A DNA stretch of 64,000 nt from Asterias amurensis (GCF_032118995.1 NC_092665.1:14962012-15026011); one strand, 5' to 3'; positions 44,296-56,050 are shown, counted from the stretch's first letter. Notes: generated from the letters alone by a model not told the origin. Numbers and translations are program-made.

Positions 44296-47200
44296 GTAAA
44301 CAAACCAACGAGTTATCCTTCTATTTACGACACTTGAGTTTACAAAGCCATGAATGAATGAAACTTAATAATAATAATAATAACTTGAAAGTTGAAAGCA
44401 TTTATTGAATTTTCCTATCAGCTCGGCTCCGTAAATAACTGAATTTTGCTGCGTGTTGAAAGTAAGATATAGTGATGGGGTGGGTATAGCTCTGTTTCTC
44501 TCCTGCTTTATTTACTTTTTGAGACCACACTTTGCTAAGCAATATTGATACATTCTACAGTCATTTGACCAGTTCGGGATCATTGACCGGTTCGGGATCA
44601 CTTCAACTTTGCAATAACCAAATAATTATATCACTTCTCATTATTACCAATTTCTGTTGATAAAGGTGAAGATTAACACCCATTAAACCAACAAACCTAA
44701 AAATAAGGTGCCAAATATCATCAGCAAATAAATTATGACCGTTTTCCTGAAGGTTATCTGTGAAATTGATAATTTTTTCGTTTAAAAATGTTGGTTGAAA
44801 AACACTGTTAAAACTTCTTACCTTTAGAATTGGAGTGCCGGGGCAAAAAATATTTATGTAAAATGATAAGAATGTGTAAAAAAACATTCCTGTAAATACT
44901 GTGCAGTCATTTTGTTTTTTTGAGGAGACGAAGTTACCAAAATCTTCTTTGTGGGGGCAATTTACCCTTGACCAGTTCGGGATCACTCAACACCTCATTG
45001 CGTCAAATGGTGCCGCAATAACTTACTAAGTAAGGTAAAATCATACTACTGCAGTAGAAAGTTTATTTAGCTGCTTTTGAGAAACATTACTTCAACAAAT
45101 TCTTGTAGAATTCTTTTTTTTTTAGAAAATTAAACTTGGAGGGGTCAATAATGCTTTTTAGGTTCGCTTCACTTTTTCATTTGCCTTTGCTGTTGTTTTG
45201 TGGTTTTGTCGCTGGGATTTTGCGCTGCTATTGAAGACACTTGCATGACATTCGCTAAAGAAAAGGAAGTCCAAGTCCATGCCAACACACCCCTGAGGTT
45301 TCGTGTCCTTGAGAGACAGTTTTATGGATGGGAGTATGGGTTTGCAATAAAGGGCACTCTTCTGATTCAGAATAGATTCAACTGATCCTGAACTGGTCAA
45401 ACAGGTGACGATACTTTTCTCAAAGCCTCTTCAAAAGAACTAATCTTTTTTTGTCAGTGAATACTTGGTGAGTTTTATGACATGTTTAGGTAAACTGATA
45501 AACTTTTTTGTTTAAGATATCAAAGAGATTGCAATAAAAAACAATGTGAATTCAAAAAGTGATCCAGAACTGGTCAAACGACTGTATTTTCAATTGTATT
45601 GTTACAATTTTTTTTGTAAGCCCCTGCCTTTTGACTTTTGACATCACGCCACCACTTTTTCATTCGATATGAAATAATATAGTGTCCAATTTACCTCAAT
45701 GAGATAGGCCTATCCCTTTTTGTAAAGTGAGGAAGTGGTGGCAGGATACAGAAATTTATCCAAAAATTATTATGAAACAAGTTGGAGTTACTTTCTTCTG
45801 TTCCGTTTGATTTGATATTTGATAAAGATACCAAGGCTTGGAGCGCAAGTCTACCTGGAGTCGGATGGAACACTTTTTGAAGATGAGGACTTCTTCCACT
45901 TGCTGGTGCCAGACACGGTGTTGGTCTTGTGTGAGCGAGGCAAGACATGGAAACGTGAGCAAAATATTTTCAAGGCAGGAAACTGATCAGCTGATTTCCT
46001 CATTATTTCTCTACGCACTAGATTTAGAACTGCGTAACATTGTGACTTACTAAGAACTCGCTCCACTGCAGTGAAGTTACTTACGAGAAGTCCCAAAGAT
46101 CCGCTTGCTTTTCGAAATGTGGATCCAAATATTTTTTGGGGGTTATGTACAGAATCACATACAACACATTCTATAACCCCTGGCTGGGCCCCATTGGTAA
46201 AAATGCATCAGATCAGGAGTTGAAGTTAATACTCTTCAAGTGGCACAGCAGTTTTACTCTGGTAAGGGACACTTCTATGAGGAAAATGTGAATTTGTATC
46301 GCAACTTTGCAAAGGGCACCTCAGCAAAAGCACAGGGCACCGCAGCAATCGCTGTGGGTGCTGTGGTTTATTTTATTTTTTAGGGGCGTGTGTTGCCAAT
46401 GATTTGGTCACTATGCATTTTTTCATCTGAGCAGCTGAATTCTTCCTCTTGGGTTTCTCAACTGTGTCGTTGAAAAATAATTTTAAAAACAGTGCAAAGT
46501 CTTGCTGTAGCTGGCATTTTCCTTCCTTTTTTTTTCTTTTTCCGACAAACTGCAGCTGCATACTTCATTTATGTTTACAAAAAACAGCTATCCTGACTGG
46601 TGTTGATTCAAAATGGAAATTAGAATATGGAAATAAAAGAATGCATCAAACATTTTGGGGGATATTAAGACAAATGGATGTTTCTGTTTAAAGGGAAGGT
46701 ACATGTTTGGTAATTGTCAAAGACCAGTCTTCTCACTTGGTGTATCCCATCATTTAACCATAAAATAACAAGCCTGTGTAAATTTGGGCTCAATTGATCT
46801 TTGAACTTGTGAGAAAATGATGAAAGAAAAAAACACCCTTGTCGGACGAATTTGTGTGCTTTCAGATAAGAATAAAAGACTTCTAGCTAGATGTCTTTTA
46901 TTATTTTGGTAAGAAATTACCTCTTTCTCAAAAACTATGTTACTTCAGAGGGAGCCGTTTCTCACAATGTTTTATACTTATCAACAGCTCTCCAATGCTC
47001 ACTACCAAGTCAGTTTTTAAGTTAATATTTGTTATGAGTAATTACCAAACGTGTACCTTCCCTTTAACAGGTGACATAATCTCACTACAGGTACTAATTC
47101 AGCAGATTCTTGACAGATTAAGCAGTACCAACTTTCAAGAACAAGTCGATGACATCCTTAGCGACAGTCCGTCTGAAACAAAGAGACTTCTAGTTGAGTT

Positions 47201-50200
47201 CATCAACTCACTGAAAGGAAATATTGATGCTGAAGATAGAAGGGACGACCCTGCTTGGTTCACAGGTAATGTTGTTGGCGGTTTTTATTGAATGAACTGG
47301 TTCAATCAGACTCATGGATCAGTAATACCATGATTGTACCATTATTTATTACTCATTCCAATTTATCTAGTCTTGTAATTACCTAAATATGTTTCTTTTA
47401 ATTGTCCTGTTTGTTAATCGACACTCAGTTTATGTGTTACCGGCTCTGTAGCAAACAAACTGTTAAAGCCATTGGACCCTTTCGGTAAACTGTGTTGTCC
47501 AAGGCCCACACTTTGTGTACCACAACTTCTACATCAAATAACAAACCTGTGAAAATTTAGGCTCAATCGGTCATCGGAGTCGGGAGAAAACAACGGAAAA
47601 ACCCACCCTTGTTTCCGCGCATTTTGCCGTGTCATGACATGTGTTTAAAATAAATCGGTAATTCTCGTTAACGAGAATTTATATTGTTTTGCTGTTTTCT
47701 CAAAAAGCATTTCATGGAATAATATTTCAAGAGAAGTCTTTCACCATTGCCTTCTGTAAACCCTGTAAGTTATGTGTAAATCTGTGAACTTTTATTTTTT
47801 TTTCTGAACCGAAAGGGTCCAATGGCTTTAAAAGCAGTTTCATTACACCCCAAAAAAAAAACAGTTTTAGTGCTATGTATACCTTTCTCCGTACTTTCAT
47901 TTCATCAATTTATATTGTTATTGTTATAAACTAAAACAAATTAATTTATAATATAAAGGGACCAGGCCCTGTATAAGCCTAGGCTTTTTTCCCTGGTGTT
48001 ATTACCCTTTGTACCTATTGCTTGTATGTTTTATGATTATTTATTGTGATATTTAGAAATAAAATAAACAAAACAAACAAAGACTTTTTAATGAATTTAT
48101 CATAGTCAAGATTAGTTTAATGAAATTTTGTTTTTCTTAAAAGTTGTTTTAATTTTTAACTTATGCAGACATGGATCCGCACTACAAGACCAAATCCCAA
48201 GTGATGTTTGACAAGGCAAAGGATCGAGTGAGAGGCTATTTTACCAAGGTATTGCTCGATGGCAGAATCTGAACTTCCTTTGTCCTTAAAAGGGGTGCTG
48301 GACCAGGCCCAATTTTCTAAAGAACTTGCTAAGCACAGTTTTTAGTTTCTGGTTTCTTGCTTCGCAGAAACCGGTCACAAGTCAAAATTCCAAGAGTGTT
48401 CATTGTGGCAACTGGTGCCCCGCTTGTTTTTTTGCTTATACAAGAAATTTGCTCAGAAGTGTTTTGTGCTTTATAAATTTGGCCAAGGGAAGTTTACTTC
48501 TGGTAAAAGTCCAGTGCGACATGTTTTAAGATTCCATGATATTTTGTATGCAAGGCTTATATGCATTAATTTATATTTAAACTGTTTGGGTTAATTCTTC
48601 TTTTCTGTTTTGTACAAAAATCTTCAACTCTGATGTCTCCCTAAGACATGATTCTCATTTTTGCTCGTTACTCTCCATGTTTATCATTTTTTCTTTTCCC
48701 CCGCCTCTTCATTTCACAGACGAAAGAAACTCTCAAAAAGACCAACTTCTCCAAGGCATCTTTGGTCCACTACGAATTGGTTCTTAAAGAACTAAGAGAC
48801 ACTCTGAAAGCCAACAAACACCACGGCTTCTACTTTGAGAGAAACTGCGATCATGCGGATCGTCTCTGCGATAAGAAAGGTTGGTTTCAATGCGAGGGAA
48901 GGTATAACTCGGACAAGTGCCCTGACTCCCATCTGATTAATCCATACAGTACCAAGGATAACCTGACGCTTTTCAGCACGTGGAACCTTGATCATGTGTA
49001 AGTTCAAATAGTGTAAAAGGTGCGCTTTGGCAGTCGTAACCAGTTACTTTTTTGGTCATTTGCCTTTGCCAGTGATTAATTTAAACCAAAGGGCAATTTG
49101 ATCGAATAATTTTGGGCTACGAACGCCAAATCTCACCCTAGGGTTGTTGGGTTTTATGTCTGCTTCAGTAGGGTTGTTTAGCAGGCAAAAGTTGTCTGAT
49201 CAGTTATCAAAAGCATTCCGAAGAGAAGGTGTGCGAGGAACAAAAGAAGATATTTAGAAAACTGCTGTTGTAAGAAAGTTCAGGGAGGCGTAGTTGGTCA
49301 TTTTAGTTTGCGATTTCGGTTCAGGTTAGAAAACAGTGGAGTTCATTTGAAAAACCTGGTTAATCTCAAAATGCAAACCTTTAAGAGTTACAATTCGCTG
49401 GCAGGCTTAAGGGGTTTTTTCTTTAAATAATTATGAATGATCAATCGCCATAGTATTCAGTTTTCTCAAGTTTCTCCTGTAAATATATCGCACCAGAGGA
49501 TGTCGAGCGCAGAGTGCGTGTAGTTGATTTGACCCTTAGTAGCTCACAAAGATAACCTGGAGCTATTTCCTTCTAAATCTTCTGACACAAGCCCAACATT
49601 AGTAATTTCCAAACAGACATGATATAAGACGAAACTATAAATAAATAGTAAACTTTTGGGTACAACCATGTGTAATCTCTTTTGGGTGAGTGTTGGCTCT
49701 AGAAAGAGCTTGTTTGTTAGAAACAGGGTATATTAGAAACTTACTAGCTGCTCAAGACAAGGTGTTCCTTGGTTAACCGTCCCCATTCAAGTCTGTTTGG
49801 CGTCGCTAGTTACTTTGCCCCGGAAAGTGGAATTTGGATGTCTTCTTGGAATTGAGCCTTCCAGCGCAATGGTGTGCGTCCTCGTTGAAGAAGATCTGAT
49901 TGGATTTGGGTAGCTTTGATGACAAGTCGTTAGGCGCTGCGTAGCTGTTACAAACACATATTCTGCCGTTCATGCAACAGTCACAGTGCGATCATACATT
50001 CATGCAACAGTCGTAGGTAGCACCTGGCAGCTCTAAACACCACTGACTCACACACATACTGGGATCGTGGATGTGTGTACCGTCCCAATAACTACAGCAC
50101 TCTTAACAATTACCAACTCGATTTCAAGACTAGGGTTTGGGTAGCCTGTTAAACATGTTCTCTATTCTTATTCTTTAAAATATAATTCTCTTTTGACAGA

Positions 50201-50404
50201 ATTGAAAAGCAACGGGAGGTGATACCACGGCTAGGAGATGCAATCCAAAACTGCCCCATAAACAAGCAGGTCAACACGAAATACTTCTACGAACTTCTCT
50301 TTACTCGGCAGAATCTGAAGCTAGTTGATATACGCTGCCACGACAAGGGAATTCACCACGGCAGAGTCGCCGAGAGTAAACTTTACAGAAAAATAAAACG
50401 ATAA
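44185..50404 (+). CDS. DFFB: DFFB / caspase-activated DNase (CAD, DFF40), 6 exons, 331 aa
   Basis: DFFB is the apoptotic endonuclease that cuts DNA between nucleosomes once caspase-3 removes its inhibitor ICAD (DFFA). Exons: 44185-44295, 45828-45954, 47071-47265, 48169-48248, 48720-48997, 50200-50404; total 996 nt, all junctions in frame. Residues 1-79 form the CIDE-N domain (FKIRGCVEPELCGIAA; QVYLESDGTLFEDEDF). The catalytic domain keeps the His-Cys box residues: C229, C238 and H242 in GWFQCEG...DKCPDSHLINPYS, D262-H263 in FSTWNLDHVIEK, and C310-H311 with H316 in CHDKGIHH. Numbering up to 263 equals that of mouse CAD as I recall it (C229, C238, H242, D262, H263), and later sites are offset by three. 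Length is close to the human 338 aa. The tail ends basic (SKLYRKIKR). Nothing is missing, so the enzyme should be active. Confidence 0.95.
44566..45583. mobile_element. ~1-kb element with repeated TTGACCAGTTCGGGATCA ends, in DFFB intron 1
   Basis: TGACCRGTTCGGGATCA occurs at 44566, 44584 and 44969 on the plus strand. Its inverse (TGATCC.GAACTGGTCAAAC) occurs at 45383 and 45560. Multiple subterminal copies in opposite orientation suggest a DNA transposon with transposase-binding repeats. An internal minus-strand 127-codon frame (44603-44986) has no recognised domain. Confidence 0.6.
45828..45954 (+). CDS. DFFB: DFFB exon 2, CIDE-N second half
   Basis: Acceptor TTTGATAAAG ends at 45827; the AG in the phase-0 position is the only one that keeps frame. 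Donor GAAAC|GTGAGC follows 45954. It encodes GAQVYLESDGTLFEDEDFF and LVLCERGKTWK. Confidence 0.87.
46692..47063. mobile_element. TTAA-type MITE abutting DFFB exon 3
   Basis: Ends AGGGAAGGTACATGTTTGG / CCAAACGTGTACCTTCCCT with TTAA at 46688-46691 and 47064-47067. Its right terminus plus TTAA is followed directly by CAG and exon 3. Confidence 0.9.
47071..47265 (+). CDS. DFFB: DFFB exon 3, linker/dimerisation segment
   Basis: Acceptor TTCCCTTTAACAG ends at 47070 and donor CACAG|GTAATG follows 47265. It reads DIISLQVLIQQILDRLSST and on to RRDDPAWFT, matching the helical linker before the CAD nuclease domain (human ...EDPPWFEG). The acceptor tract is the terminus of a TTAA-type MITE (46692-47063). 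Confidence 0.92.
47467..47827. mobile_element. TTAA-type MITE, CCATTGG family
   Basis: Ends AGCCATTGGACCCTTTCGG / CCGAAAGGGTCCAATGGCT, flanked by TTAA at 47463-47466 and 47828-47831. It lies in DFFB intron 3 and is the intact relative of the nested copy in FAAP20 intron 1. Confidence 0.9.
48169..48248 (+). CDS. DFFB: DFFB exon 4
   Basis: Acceptor TAACTTATGCAG ends at 48168 and donor ACCAAG|GTATTG follows 48248. It reads DMDPHYKTKSQVMFDKAKDR and continues to GYFTK. Confidence 0.9.
48720..48997 (+). CDS. DFFB: DFFB exon 5, catalytic core
   Basis: Acceptor CCTCTTCATTTCACAG ends at 48719 and donor CATGT|GTAAGT follows 48997. It carries C229, C238, H242, D262 and H263, the zinc ligands and catalytic pair of the CAD family. 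Confidence 0.95.
50200..50404 (+). CDS. DFFB: DFFB terminal exon
   Basis: Acceptor TTCTCTTTTGACAG ends at 50199 and the stop TAA is 50402-50404. It encodes VIEKQREVIPRLGDAIQ, YFYELLFTRQNLKLV and CHDKGIHH with the last zinc Cys and catalytic His residues. Confidence 0.94.
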
Positions 50405-50799
50405 CCCAGAAGTTAAATTAATATTTAATTAGGTTTGGTTTTTGGTAACACCATGTGTGTATCTACTTGCCAGGTTGAGTTTGTTATTTAGAGAACTGTC
50501 TTTCTTTATTCTACTACCACGGAGTAGATTTATCAGATTTTGGGGAGACTTCTTAGTTCTGAAAAGAACTGTCCTGGTTTTTAACTACTACCCGGATGGA
50601 AGGAAGGTATAGACAATTGGCTGGGACTACTACTACTTTAGCTTATAGGATTGTAACTAACTGCACTACCGCGGAGTCAGTTTTGGAATTAATCTCAACG
50701 TTTCAACTAGCTTGCTTTAGTCTCAGTCAGGAGACTGAAGAGATAAGAGAGAAGTTTCAACCATTTCCATTCATTTTTATACCCAGCTCATTCATAGGG

Positions 50800-51070
50800 T
50801 GTCATCATGGCTGAGTGATGTAGAGCATTGACTTCAAGTTCTGGTGATCAGGTCCTCGGAGTGTGGGTTCGAATCCAAGTCGTGACACTTGTGTCTTTGA
50901 GCAAGATGCTTTACTATAATGGCTTCTCTACACCCAGGGGTATAAATGGGTACCTGCGAGGGTAGAGGTTGATATTTTGTATGAAAAAGCCTTTCGAGCG
51001 ATATGGTTGCCCGGGTTGTATACTCCCCAGGGAGCTGAGCAAGATTAAAGGATTGTTATTTGCCCATTGA
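50800..51070 (+). repeat. tRNA-derived SINE with full head and body
   Basis: Head GGCTGAGTGATGTAGAGC...B box GGGTTCGAATCCAAGTC, then GAGCAAGATGCTTTAC. The body carries TACACCCAGGGGTATAAATG and GGTAGAGGTTGATATTTTG, ending near GGGAGCTGAGCAAGATTAAA. Most complete copy of the family in this window; it lies just downstream of DFFB. Confidence 0.8.
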
Positions 51071-51189
51071 CCAAGGCACTGATGTAAAGTGCATTTATGA
51101 CGCTTTTGTGAAAATGCGCCATATAAGAAATAGTACTTATTATTCATTAGGTTTGGAAATGAGTGCGCCGTTAAATCTGCATTCATAAG

Positions 51190-52363
51190 TCTAAAAAGAA
51201 GTGATTCAATACTAACAGTTTGAACAAATCATGTCGAGCAATTCACAGTTTTCAGCAAATTTATTTCATGGAAAATTAAGATTTCTTTCAAAGTTTTTAA
51301 CTTGAATTTCTGACCTCCCCCCCCCCCCCCACTATATTTATATATAAAAATTTTTACCTCTTGTAATGGACCAAATAAAACTTCTTACCTTTTGTAAAAT
51401 AAAATCACATGGTTTTCACTTTGAAACATTCCAAATGAACATATTCCATTTTCTGTTATTCTCCACAAAAAGATGTGATCGGGTTATTCACCCTTGTGTC
51501 CCTTTGTGAAACAGCAATTTTCATACTTTTATAGTAAATTTGTAAATAAAATTGAAATTTACACTTTTTTGAAATTATGTACATGACTTTATTTTAATGT
51601 TAATCTTAAGATATAGTGTGTGTTTCAAAACAGTTTAACATCTTAAATATTCTATTTCATCATGTTATTGTGAAGTAAAAATCAATTTCTTTGTTTTATA
51701 TGTAAATATTTTTTCGTACAAATTAAAATATTTTGTTTATATCTTAACAAGAACTAAAAGTAGCTTATTTTTTAATATTAACTATTAAAATTATACAACA
51801 TCCAATGTGTAGTTATTTTAAAAATGGCTGGCATTTTGCCATTAAAAAAAAAACCAGGGCGGTCTCTCCTGAATAAAAGTGAACTTATTACAATTAATTT
51901 TATATTGAGCATATCAAAGTGCCTTTAATTAATTATTTCCAGAATTTTTTTTAAACGTGTTGATTTAGAAGACCCTGTTATATAACACCATGCAGACATG
52001 CAACTTTTCCTCCGATCAGCTGATTTCCTCCTTTTGTTTTATTTTCAGTTTTACCATTCAAAATTGAAGAATGAATGGTATACAAAATCATTTCCTCTTT
52101 TTTTTTGGTGAAGTTACAGTTGCATGCCTGATGCAAGTGTTACATTCATTTTACAGCATAAAATCATAACTAAAACGTGGTGCAAATTTGATGAAAACGA
52201 TGGGCTTACCCCCCCCCCCCCTTTTAAATGTCAAATTATCTTCAAATTAACCGAAATCATGTCCCCGAAATGTGTTAAAATAATTTCTAAAAACTATATT
52301 ATTACTTCCACGGAGGAAACAAATTTTAGAGGTTTAAATAAATAAAACAATTTTACAGGCGTG
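51190..52363. other. AT-rich flank downstream of DFFB
   Basis: No gene or tRNA seen. Several AATAAA-like hexamers (51377, 51403 and 51542) could serve DFFB polyadenylation. Poly-C tracts at 51318 and 52210. Confidence 0.45.
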
Positions 52364-52985
52364 TTATACTAAGTTTGTTTTAATTGTATTTCACTGTTAG
52401 TTGTTCTACTCTTATACCAAGAAGCGCCGTAGCTAGACCAGTACGCCTCTGGACTGAGAGCTACGAGACCCGAGTTCGAATCCCACGAGTGTCCTTTTCT
52501 ATTTTGCCTGGACGCATGCAGTGAATTATTTAAGTAGTATTAAAATCATCTCCAAACACCAACGGGCACTGTGGCGACACGGTGCACTGGATAGTTCCAT
52601 TGTGCGTGCAATCCAGAGCTGGGACACCGGTTCGAATCCTACCCGTACCAACAGGGACATGACTTTTACTGCTTGCACCAGTAATGGATTGGGGTCCGTC
52701 ATGTCTATCCCCAAATTAGGTGTGGATGATTTACCGTGTGGGAGAGTAAAGGAGGGACCGGGACTGCAAGTCCCTTAAGGGTTCTAATGGGTGATCACCA
52801 CGCTGGTTTCGATCAGACTTTGAGTCCCCTGAAAGCCTGGTCGTCACTCTGACTAACTCTTTGCACAAATTTACTCTAATTTTAGTTCATTGGAACCATC
52901 TATACACTAATCACAAATTGCTGGACTTAGGCCTATCCCCTTGCAGTTTTTTTTCCCTGGAATATTGCTGGACTTTACACCTGCG
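52364..52985 (+). repeat. Left inverted arm with two tRNA-like units
   Basis: It holds tRNA-like units at about 52424-52500 (TAGCTAGACCAGTACGCC; B box GTTCGAATCCC) and 52560-52652 (B box GGTTCGAATCC). Segment 52521-52895 is almost identical to its partner at 56165-56531, while the outer ~100 bp has drifted. The inner end has two monomers in reverse orientation. Confidence 0.85.
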
Positions 52986-53039
52986 ATTTTGGGCCTAAAA
53001 TGGATAAACATGCTGGGCTAACAGTTTAACCTTATAAAT

Positions 53040-56000
53040 ACCTTTTTTTTCACAAGGTGTAAGACCAGCAGTTTTATAAATTTTACGCCCAAAACTGAAA
53101 AGAAAAAACACAAAGGGTAAGTCCAGTAGTTTTATCAATTTTAGGCAAAAAACTGACAAAATCACAAGGGGTAAGTCCAGCATTTTTATCAATTTGAGGC
53201 CAAAAACTGATAAAATCACAAGCATTTTTATCATTTTTAGGCCAAAACCTAATAAAATCACAAGGGGTTAGTCCAGCATTTTTATCAATTTTAGGCCAAA
53301 AACTGACAAAATCACAAGGGGAAAGTCCAGCATTTTTATCAATTTGAGGCCCAAAACTGATAAAATCCCAAGGGGTAAGTCCAGCATGTTTATCAATTGT
53401 AGGCCCAAAACTGACAAAATCACAAGGGGTAAGTCCAGCATTTTTATCAATTTTAGTCCCAAAACTGAAATAATCACAAAGGGTTAGTCCAGCATTTTTA
53501 ATAATTTTAGGCCCAAAACTGATAAAATCACAAGGGGTTAGTCCAGCATTTTTATAAATTTTAGGCCCAAAACTGAAAAAATCACAAGAGGTAAGTCCAG
53601 CATTTTTATCAATTGTAGGCCAAAAACTGACAAAATCACAAGGGGTAAGTCCAGCATTTTTATCAATTTTAGTCCCAAAACTGAAATAATCACAAGGGGT
53701 TAGTCCAGCATTTTTATCAATTTGAGGCCCAAAACTGACAAAATCACAAGGGGTAAGTCCAGCATTTTTATCAATTTTAGGCCCAAAACTGAAAAAATCA
53801 CAAGGGGGTTAGTCCAGCATTTTTATCAATTTTAGGCCAAAAACTGACAAAATCACAAGGGGTAAGTCCAGCATTTTTATCAATTTTAGGCCAAAAACTG
53901 ACAAAATCACAAGGGGTAAGTCCAGCATTTTTATCAATTTTAGGCCCAAAACTGAAAAAATCACAAGGGGGTTAGTCCAGCATTTTTATCAATTTTAGGC
54001 CCAAAACTGACAAAATCACAAGGGGTAAGTCCAGCATTTTTATCAATTTTAGGCCAAAAACTGACAAAATCACAAGGGGTAAGTCCAGCATTTTTATAAA
54101 TTTTAGGCCCAAAACTGACAAAATCACAAGGGGTTAGTCCAGCATTTTTATAAATTTTAGGCCAAAAACTGACAAAATCACAAGGGGTAAGTCCAGCATT
54201 TTTATCAATTTTAGGCCCAAAACTGACAAAATCATAAGGGGTAAGTCCAGCATTTTTATCAATTTGAGGCCAAAAACTGACAAAATCACAAGGGGTAAGT
54301 CCAGCATCTTTATCAATTTTAGGCCAAAAACTGAAAAAATCACAAGGGGTAAGTCCAGCATTTTTATCATTTTTAGGCCAAAAACTGATAAAATCACAAG
54401 GGGTAAGTCCAGCATTTTTATCATTTTTAGGCCAAAAACTGATAAAATCACAAGGGGTTAGTCCAGCATTTTTATCAATTTTAGGCCCAAAACTGACAAA
54501 ATCACAAGGGGTAAGTCCAGCATCTTTATCAATTTTAGGCCAAAAACTGAAAAAATCACAAGGGGTAAGTCCAGCATTTTTATCATTTTTAGGCCAAAAA
54601 CTGATAAAATCACAAGGGGTAAGTCCAGCATTTTTTTCATTTTTAGGCCAAAAACTGATAAAATCACAAGGGGTAAGTCCAGCATTTTTATCATTTTTAG
54701 GCCAAAAACTGATAAAATCACAAGGGGTTAGTCCAGCATTTTTATCAATTTTAGGCCCAAAACTGACAAAATCACAAGGGGTTAGTCCAGCATTTTTATC
54801 AATTTTAGGCCAAAAACTGACAAAATCACAAGGGGTAAGTCCAGCATTTTTATCAATTTTAGGCCAAACACTGAAAAAATCTCAAGGGGTTAGTCCAGCA
54901 TCTTTATCAATTTTAGGCCAAAAACTGAAAAAATCACAAGGGGTAAGTCCAGCATTTTTATCAATTGTAGGCCAAAAACTGAAAAGAAAAAACACAAAGG
55001 GTAAGTCCAGCATTTTTATCAATTTTAGGACAAAAACTGACAAAATCCCAAGAGGTAAGTCCAGCATTTTTATCAATTTTAGGCCAAAAACTGACAAAAT
55101 CACAAGGGGTAAGTCCAGCATTTTTATCAATTTTAGGCCAAAAACTGACAAAATCACAAGGGGTAAGTCCAGCATTTTTATCAATTTTAGGCTCAAAACT
55201 GATAAAATCACAAGGGGTAAGTCCAGCATTTTTATCAATTTTAGGCTAAAAACTGACAAAATCACAAGGGGTAAGTCCAGCATTTTTATCAAATTTAGGC
55301 CCAAAACTGACAAAATCACAAGGGGTACGTCCAGCATTTTTATCATTTTTAGGCCAAAAACTGAAAAAATCACAAGGGGGTAAGTCCAGCATTTTTATCA
55401 TTTTTAGGCCAAAAACTGAAAAAAATCACAACGGGGTAAGTCCAGCATTTTTATAAATTTTAGGCCAAGAAAAAATCACAAGGAGTAAGTCCAGTAGTTT
55501 TATCGATTTTAGGCCCAAAACTGATAAAATCACAAGGGGTAAGTCCAGCATTTGTATCAATTTTAGGCCAAAAACTTACAGAATCACAAGGGGTAAGTCC
55601 ATTATTTTATCAATTTTAGGCCAAAAACTTACAAAATCACAAGGGGTAGATCCAGCATTTATATCATTTTTAAGCCCAAAACTGATAAAATCACAAGGGG
55701 TAAGTCCAGCATTTTTATCGATTTAAAGCCCAAAACTGAAAGAATCACAAGGGGTAAGTCAAGCATTTTTATCAATTTGAGGCCAAAACCCGAAAAAATC
55801 ACGAGGGGTAAGTCCACCATTTTTATCAATTTTAGGTTCAAAACTGAAAAAATCACAAGGGGTAAGTAAGTCCAGTATTTTTTTATCAATTTAAGGACAA
55901 AAGCTGACAAAATCACAAGGGGTAAGTCCAGCATTTTTATCAATTCTAGGCTCAAAACTGAAACAATCACAAGAGGTAAGTCTAGTAGTTATATCAATTT

Positions 56001-56050
56001 TAGGCACAAAAATCGCAAGGTGTAAGTCCAGCAATTTGTTCAACTTTTTG
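53040..56050 (+). repeat. 54-bp satellite array, ~55 copies
   Basis: Monomer about GGGGTAAGTCCAGCATTTTT then ATCAATTTTAGGCC and CAAAACTGACAAAATCACAA. 54 bp is 18 codons, so the minus strand shows repeated open frames (LDLPLVILSVFGLKLIKM per unit) that are artefacts. A four-monomer higher-order block at ~54270-54485 recurs at ~54490-54720. Edges are more divergent than the centre, as expected from unequal exchange. Confidence 0.95.

Noticed and set aside
44603..44986. 127-aa minus-strand ORF in DFFB intron 1
   Set aside because: No recognised domain, AT-driven composition, and it sits inside a repeat-bounded element. Kept only as part of that element.
52521..52778. 85-aa ORF repeated at 56274-56531
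   Set aside because: It lies across the tRNA-like unit of both inverted arms. The match is DNA identity of the arms, not a gene pair.
53268..55970. Minus-strand frames of 60-163 codons with LDLPLVILSVFGLK repeats
   Set aside because: They are by-products of a 54-bp (18-codon) satellite monomer, with no start, domain or splice logic. Hydrophobicity follows from the T-rich strand.
53040..56050. CRISPR array
   Set aside because: The units are contiguous with no unique spacers, and the DNA is animal.
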